Positions 31,138-34,463 of a stretch of DNA of 34,463 nt are shown piece by piece. A program made the translations under genes and the position numbers. Each line of letters begins with the position of its first letter. Position 1 is the stretch's first letter. Below the pieces are notes generated by a model that did no database searches, was not told where the DNA came from, and saw only the letters and a program-made list of their open reading frames with translations. Origin of the DNA: Bacteroidia bacterium (lineage in GTDB: Bacteria > Bacteroidota > Bacteroidia > JAIBAJ01); assembly GCA_019695265.1 (NCBI GenBank), contig JAIBAJ010000025.1:1-34463 (forward strand), read 5' to 3'.

Positions 31138-31167
31138 TTTGTAAAGTTGGTTTGCTTTCTAACTTCG
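31138..31167 (+). promoter_or_regulatory. Bacteroidota-type promoter of the thiolase gene
   Basis: TTTG at 31138-31141 and TAACTTCG at 31160-31167 (one mismatch to TAnnTTTG) are 18 nt apart, the same spacing as in the scoB promoter. Transcription would start near 31174, about 12 nt before the ATG at 31186. Confidence 0.55.
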
Positions 31168-31185
31168 TGACCAAATTTTTTACAA

Positions 31186-32364
31186 ATGAAAACCGTTTAT
31201 ATTGTTTCTGCCGCTCGCACCCCAATTGGTAGTTTTGGCGGAACCCTTGCCTCCTTTTCTGCCACTAAACTTGGTGCAATCGCAATCAAAGGTGCACTCG
31301 AAAAAGCAGGAATTTCTCCAGATCAAGTGAATGAGGTGTATATGGGCAATGTGCTTTCTGCAAATGTTGGACAAGCACCGGCAACCCAAGCAGCACGTTT
31401 TGCAGGTATTCCCGATCAGGTGCCAAGTACCACCATTAACAAAGTATGCGCTTCCGGAATGAAAGCCATTATGCTTGGAGCTCAAAGTATTGCCCTCGGT
31501 GAAAACGATGTGGTTGTTGCCGGCGGAATGGAAAGCATGAGCAATGTTCCTTATTACCTCGATAAAGCTAGAAATGGATATAGACTTGGCCATGGACAAA
31601 TTACCGATGGCCTGGTTAAAGATGGATTGTGGGATGTGTACAAAGATTATCACATGGGCTCTGCCGCCGAACTTTGTGCCTCCGAATGCAAAATTTCCAG
31701 GGAAGATCAAGATAACTTTGCCATTGAAAGCTATAAAAAAGCTGCTGCTGCAACCGAAGCAGGAAAATTTAAAAACGAAATTGTTCCTGTCGAAATCCCA
31801 CAAAAAGGTGGTACCAGCCTAAGTTTTGATTTGGATGAAGAATACAAAGCAGTAAAATTTGATAAAATTCCGGGACTAAAACCTGTATTTCAAAAAGATG
31901 GAACAGTTACGGCTGCCAATGCTTCAACCCTCAATGATGGTGCGGCTGCGGTGGTTTTAATGAGTAAAGAAAAAGCTGATGAATTAGGTATTAAACCTTT
32001 AGCTATTGTTCGTTCTTTTGCCGATGCGCAACAAGCTCCCGAATGGTTTACTACTGCTCCTTCCAAAGCCTTGCCAAAAGCTGTTGCTAAAGCCGGTTTA
32101 CAATTAAGTGATGTGGATTTTTTCGAAATAAACGAAGCTTTTTCCGTTGTTTCTTTGGCCAATAACCAACTTATGAACTTAAATCCTGATAAAGTAAATG
32201 TAAATGGTGGTGCGGTGAGTATTGGCCATCCATTGGGTTGCAGTGGTGCTCGTATCGTAGTAACCTTGGTGAATGTACTACATCAAAACAACGGTAAAAT
32301 TGGTGCCGCAGGTATTTGCAATGGTGGTGGTGGTGCCAGCGCAATAGTTATTGAAAGAGTCTAA
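31186..32364 (+). CDS. acetyl-CoA C-acetyltransferase (thiolase)
   Basis: A 392-residue type II thiolase that condenses two acetyl-CoA to acetoacetyl-CoA or cleaves it, and may act on longer 3-ketoacyl-CoA. The acylated cysteine is C88 in NKVCASGMKA, the base H348 is in SIGHPLGCSGAR, and the second cysteine C378 is in GICNGGGGA. The N-terminal block SAARTPIGSFGGTLA and the NEAF motif (EINEAFSV) are also conserved. Length is full. It has its own promoter and a strong terminator, so it is probably a single-gene transcript. Together with scoB it could supply a ketone-body or amino-acid degradation route. AtoB/ThlA-like is the best match by eye; FadA-type is less likely. Confidence 0.95.
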   Translation: MKTVYIVSAARTPIGSFGGTLASFSATKLGAIAIKGALEKAGISPDQVNEVYMGNVLSANVGQAPATQAARFAGIPDQVPSTTINKVCASGMKAIMLGAQSIALGENDVVVAGGMESMSNVPYYLDKARNGYRLGHGQITDGLVKDGLWDVYKDYHMGSAAELCASECKISREDQDNFAIESYKKAAAATEAGKFKNEIVPVEIPQKGGTSLSFDLDEEYKAVKFDKIPGLKPVFQKDGTVTAANASTLNDGAAAVVLMSKEKADELGIKPLAIVRSFADAQQAPEWFTTAPSKALPKAVAKAGLQLSDVDFFEINEAFSVVSLANNQLMNLNPDKVNVNGGAVSIGHPLGCSGARIVVTLVNVLHQNNGKIGAAGICNGGGGASAIVIERV

Positions 32365-32383
32365 TATACAACCATATATAAGC

Positions 32384-32415
32384 AAAAGGTCTTCCATAGT
32401 GAAGGCCTTTTTTTT
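32384..32415 (+). terminator. intrinsic terminator of the thiolase gene
   Basis: AAGGTCTTC (32386-32394) pairs with GAAGGCCTT (32401-32409) around a 6 nt loop, with one G-T pair, and runs into eight T (32408-32415). The F1 repeat begins at the end of this T tract. Confidence 0.9.
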
Positions 32416-32579
32416 ATGCGGGCCCCCTTCAGCCCATCTTAATCTATTCCAATTTTTAAACTACTTCACTTGGGCTTTCGGGTCACGCTATCGCCTGTAG
32501 TCCTCGTCCCCCTAGGCTAACGCCGTCGGGCTCCTGTGGGCTACTTGGCTCTATCGTTGCCCGAGGTGCAAACCCCCAA
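32415..32579 (+). repeat. GC-rich structured repeat, subfamily F1, copy 3
   Basis: Begins TATGCGGGCCCCCTTC directly at the T tract of the thiolase terminator, sense to that gene. It keeps TCGGG/CCCGA, GTAGTCC/GGGCTAC, the hairpin around CCTAGGC-TAAC-GCC (with TCGGG in place of TAGGG on the 3' arm), and a shortened terminal GGT-GCAA-ACC hairpin. The 45 nt after the first GC block is unrelated to the other copies. Confidence 0.85.
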
Positions 32580-32730
32580 CAAATATACCACTTCCAAAAT
32601 TTCCAGACAAACAAGATTTAAGTATCAAGGGTTCCAGCTTTCTGTTTACAATAATTCAAGTCTGGAATTGAAAACCAAAAAAAATAGTCCTGGAAATTTA
32701 TCTTCAGAAACACTTTCTTTCTTAACCAAG

Positions 32731-32882
32731 CAACTGCCCCGGGTAGGGATAGTAGTGGAAAGCCCACAGACGACCGCAGCGCTAGCTAAGGGCGGCGAGG
32801 ACTTGGAACGGATAGCCCGACCATGAGCCATTCAATACAAATGGGAACTATGCAACCTTGGTGGAGGCGAATGGGACCCGCC
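32731..32882 (-). repeat. GC-rich structured repeat, subfamily F2, copy 2
   Basis: On the minus strand it begins GGCGGGTCCCATTCGCC immediately after the T tract of the pruA terminator, in pruA sense. TCGGG (complement of 32816-32820) pairs with CCCGG (32739-32743) through one G-T pair; AAGTCC (32799-32804) pairs with GGGCTT (32760-32765); the central hairpin is CCGC...GCGG with a different sequence from the other F2 copy. Confidence 0.8.
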
Positions 32883-32929
32883 AAATAAAAATCCCTCCAC
32901 TGTAACAAACTATTGCACAATGAAGGGAT
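32883..32929 (-). terminator. intrinsic terminator of pruA
   Basis: On the minus strand, ATCCCTTCATTGT pairs with ACAGTGGAGGGAT over 13 bp (two G-T pairs, 13 nt loop), followed by TTTTTATTT. It begins 21 nt after the pruA stop and is directly followed by the F2 repeat. Confidence 0.88.
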
Positions 32930-32950
32930 AACACCTTGAATTCAAATAAT

Positions 32951-34463
32951 TTATCCTAAAAAAGGGTAACGATAATCCGTTGGAGGAACAAAGGTTTCTT
33001 TAATAGTGCGAGGAGAAACCCAACGCAAAAGATTGATCATGGAACCGGCTTTATCATTGGTACCTGACCCTCGGCTACCTCCAAAAGGCTGTTGTCCAAC
33101 AACTGCACCGGTACATTTATCGTTGATATAGAAATTCCCTGCCGAATGACGTAATGCCTTAGTTGCCAAATCAATAGCATATCTATCTTGAGCAAAAATT
33201 GAACCGGTTAATGCATAAATAGAGGTAGAATCAACCGTTTTCAGAATACCATCAAAATCCTCTGCATCATAAACAAATACAGTCAAAACAGGACCAAACA
33301 ACTCCTCGCACATCGTTACATAATCGGCCTTTTTAGCTAAAATAACGGTGGGCTCAATAAAATAACCTTTACTCTTATCAAAACTTCCACCTGCAATGAT
33401 TTCAGCATCGGGATCTTGCTTTGCATTTTCAATATAGGAGGCTAGTTTGTCAAATGATTTTTCGTCAATAACTGCGTTAATAAAATTGGAAAAATCTTCT
33501 GTACCACCCATTTTAAAAGTCGAAATATCATTCAATAACCCCTCTTTAAACTCAGCCCAAAGGTTCGAAGGCACGTAAACACGAGAGGCGGCTGAACATT
33601 TTTGACCTTGGTATTCGAAAGCACCTCTGGAAACCGCAGTAATTAATGCTTTAACATCGGCACTTTTATGGGCTAAAATAAAATCCTTTCCGCCAGTTTC
33701 GCCTACGATACGAGGATAGGTTTTGTATTTATGGATGGAGTTTCCAATGTTTTTCCAAATACCTTGAAACACACCTGTTGAACCGGTAAAATGAATTCCT
33801 GCAAAATCAGGATGGTTAAAAATAACCTCCCCTGCCTCAGGACCAGAGACATAAACCAAATTAATTACACCATCCGGTAACCCTGCTTCTTTCAAAATCT
33901 TCATGATTAAGGAAGCTGCATAAATTTGAGTATCGGCAGGTTTCCAAACAACAGTATTTCCCATTAAAGCTGCTGAGCTTGGTAAGTTTCCGGCGATGGC
34001 AGTAAAATTAAATGGAGTTAAAGCAAATACAAATCCTTCAAGCGGACGCTGTTCGGTTCTGTTCCAGATTCCCGGGCTACTAATTGGTTGCTGGCTATAA
34101 ATTTCAGTGGCAAATTGAACGTTAAAACGAAGGAAATCTATAAGTTCACAAGCAGAATCAATTTCTGCCTGATACACATTTTTACTTTGTCCAAGCATGG
34201 TAGCTGCATTAAGCTGATACCGATAAGGTCCGGCAATCAAATCAGCAGCTTTTAGAAAAATAGAGGCACGTTGTTCCCAAGATAAATTCTCCCAATTCGG
34301 TTTTGCTTTTAAAGCTTCCTTAATGGCCAATTGAATTTCATCTTTACCTCCACGGTGGAAGTAACCCAAGGTATGTTGGTGGTCATGTGGAGGAGCTAAG
34401 CGCTTTTTGTTTCCGGTCCTAATTTCCTTACCACCAATATACATTGGTATATCAGCTTCTTCT
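32951..34463 (-). CDS. pruA: L-glutamate gamma-semialdehyde (P5C) dehydrogenase, 5'-truncated by the window
   Basis: The NAD-dependent enzyme that oxidises glutamate semialdehyde/P5C to glutamate in proline breakdown. Visible blocks: FALTPFNFTAIAGNLPSSAA, the cofactor segment HFTGSTGVFQGIWKNIG, glutamate in IVGETGGKDF, catalytic cysteine in YQGQKCSAASRVYV, and GQQPFGGSRGSGTNDKAG near the C-terminus. An ATG lies at 34444, but the frame stays open to the edge and reads EEADIP before MYIGGKEIRTG, as in the family, whose members usually carry about 45 more residues before this point. The true start is therefore beyond the right edge. A strong terminator follows the stop, and then an F2 repeat. 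Confidence 0.95.
   Translation of the reverse strand, partial: EEADIPMYIGGKEIRTGNKKRLAPPHDHQHTLGYFHRGGKDEIQLAIKEALKAKPNWENLSWEQRASIFLKAADLIAGPYRYQLNAATMLGQSKNVYQAEIDSACELIDFLRFNVQFATEIYSQQPISSPGIWNRTEQRPLEGFVFALTPFNFTAIAGNLPSSAALMGNTVVWKPADTQIYAASLIMKILKEAGLPDGVINLVYVSGPEAGEVIFNHPDFAGIHFTGSTGVFQGIWKNIGNSIHKYKTYPRIVGETGGKDFILAHKSADVKALITAVSRGAFEYQGQKCSAASRVYVPSNLWAEFKEGLLNDISTFKMGGTEDFSNFINAVIDEKSFDKLASYIENAKQDPDAEIIAGGSFDKSKGYFIEPTVILAKKADYVTMCEELFGPVLTVFVYDAEDFDGILKTVDSTSIYALTGSIFAQDRYAIDLATKALRHSAGNFYINDKCTGAVVGQQPFGGSRGSGTNDKAGSMINLLRWVSPRTIKETFVPPTDYRYPFLG

Larger units (their letters stand above)
32365..32950. other. convergent intergenic region with facing F1 and F2 repeats
   Basis: No gene. 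It contains the thiolase terminator, an F1 repeat (plus), about 150 bp of AT-rich sequence with a 10 bp inverted repeat (AAATTTCCAG 32597-32606 and CTGGAAATTT 32690-32699), an F2 repeat (minus), and the pruA terminator. The middle stretch has an ATACC (32585) and an ATAGTCC (32684-32690), perhaps remains of the AT-rich module. Confidence 0.75.

Noticed and set aside
31180-31803. Antisense frame of 207 codons opposite the thiolase
   Set aside because: The thiolase has all catalytic motifs over its full length; the opposite frame has low-complexity Gly/Ser/His content and no family.
32536-32826. Plus-strand open frame of 96 codons between thiolase and pruA
   Set aside because: It spans the end of an F1 repeat, AT-rich spacer and an antisense F2 repeat, with no signal peptide or recognisable family.

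Overview
The window looks like a chromosomal segment of an AT-rich Bacteroidota bacterium. The support is a C-terminal type IX secretion (T9SS) sorting domain on one protein, a TonB-dependent receptor with an N-terminal carboxypeptidase-regulatory-like domain, a DUF4294 protein, several TAnnTTTG-type -7 promoter boxes of the Bacteroidota kind, and start regions with few Shine-Dalgarno sequences. No rRNA, tRNA, transposase, integrase, phage gene or CRISPR array was seen. Most genes are core metabolism or cell envelope.

Layout. From 120 to 10462 everything reads on the minus strand: a small exported peptide, a two-component system (response regulator and histidine kinase), a YitT-family membrane protein, a T9SS-exported alpha/beta hydrolase, a long Ala/Lys/Glu-rich coiled-coil protein, a lipoprotein, a TonB-dependent receptor with two Zur/Fur-like palindromes at its start, and a DUF4294 protein. 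A divergent gap leads to a saccharopine dehydrogenase-like gene on plus (10802-12004). After a 1.0 kb repeat-filled convergent gap come minus-strand genes for a POT peptide transporter, a 1478-residue exported protein and a LolA-like DUF1571 protein carrying a LysM domain. From 20152 to 27261 the plus strand holds YqgE, CoA-transferase subunit B, an aldehyde dehydrogenase, a five-PAS hybrid histidine kinase, a low-molecular-weight tyrosine phosphatase and an RsmI-like methylase. A second repeat-bearing convergent gap precedes cysD (minus). Divergent from cysD are murB, a small exported protein, an SDR oxidoreductase and a thiolase. The third convergent gap, again with repeats, separates the thiolase from pruA, which runs off the right edge.

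The most unusual content is intergenic. All three convergent gene junctions, and no other place in the window, carry copies of a GC-rich, about 145-165 bp repeat in two related subfamilies (F1: three copies, F2: two copies). Every copy lies 45-68 nt downstream of a stop codon in the sense orientation of that gene. Two begin directly at the U-tract of an intrinsic terminator. The copies share a nested stem-loop architecture, and paired positions change together between subfamilies. Two of the three junctions also hold AT-rich palindromic modules built from a 27 bp motif (ATACCRA-N13-ATAGTCC, R = A/G) in both orientations. No gene in the window explains their spread, and I do not recognise either family.

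Metabolically, scoB, the thiolase, the SDR and the aldehyde dehydrogenases (a muconate-semialdehyde-type enzyme and PruA), together with the saccharopine dehydrogenase homologue, suggest amino-acid and acyl-CoA catabolism. scoB lacks scoA nearby and cysD lacks cysN nearby.
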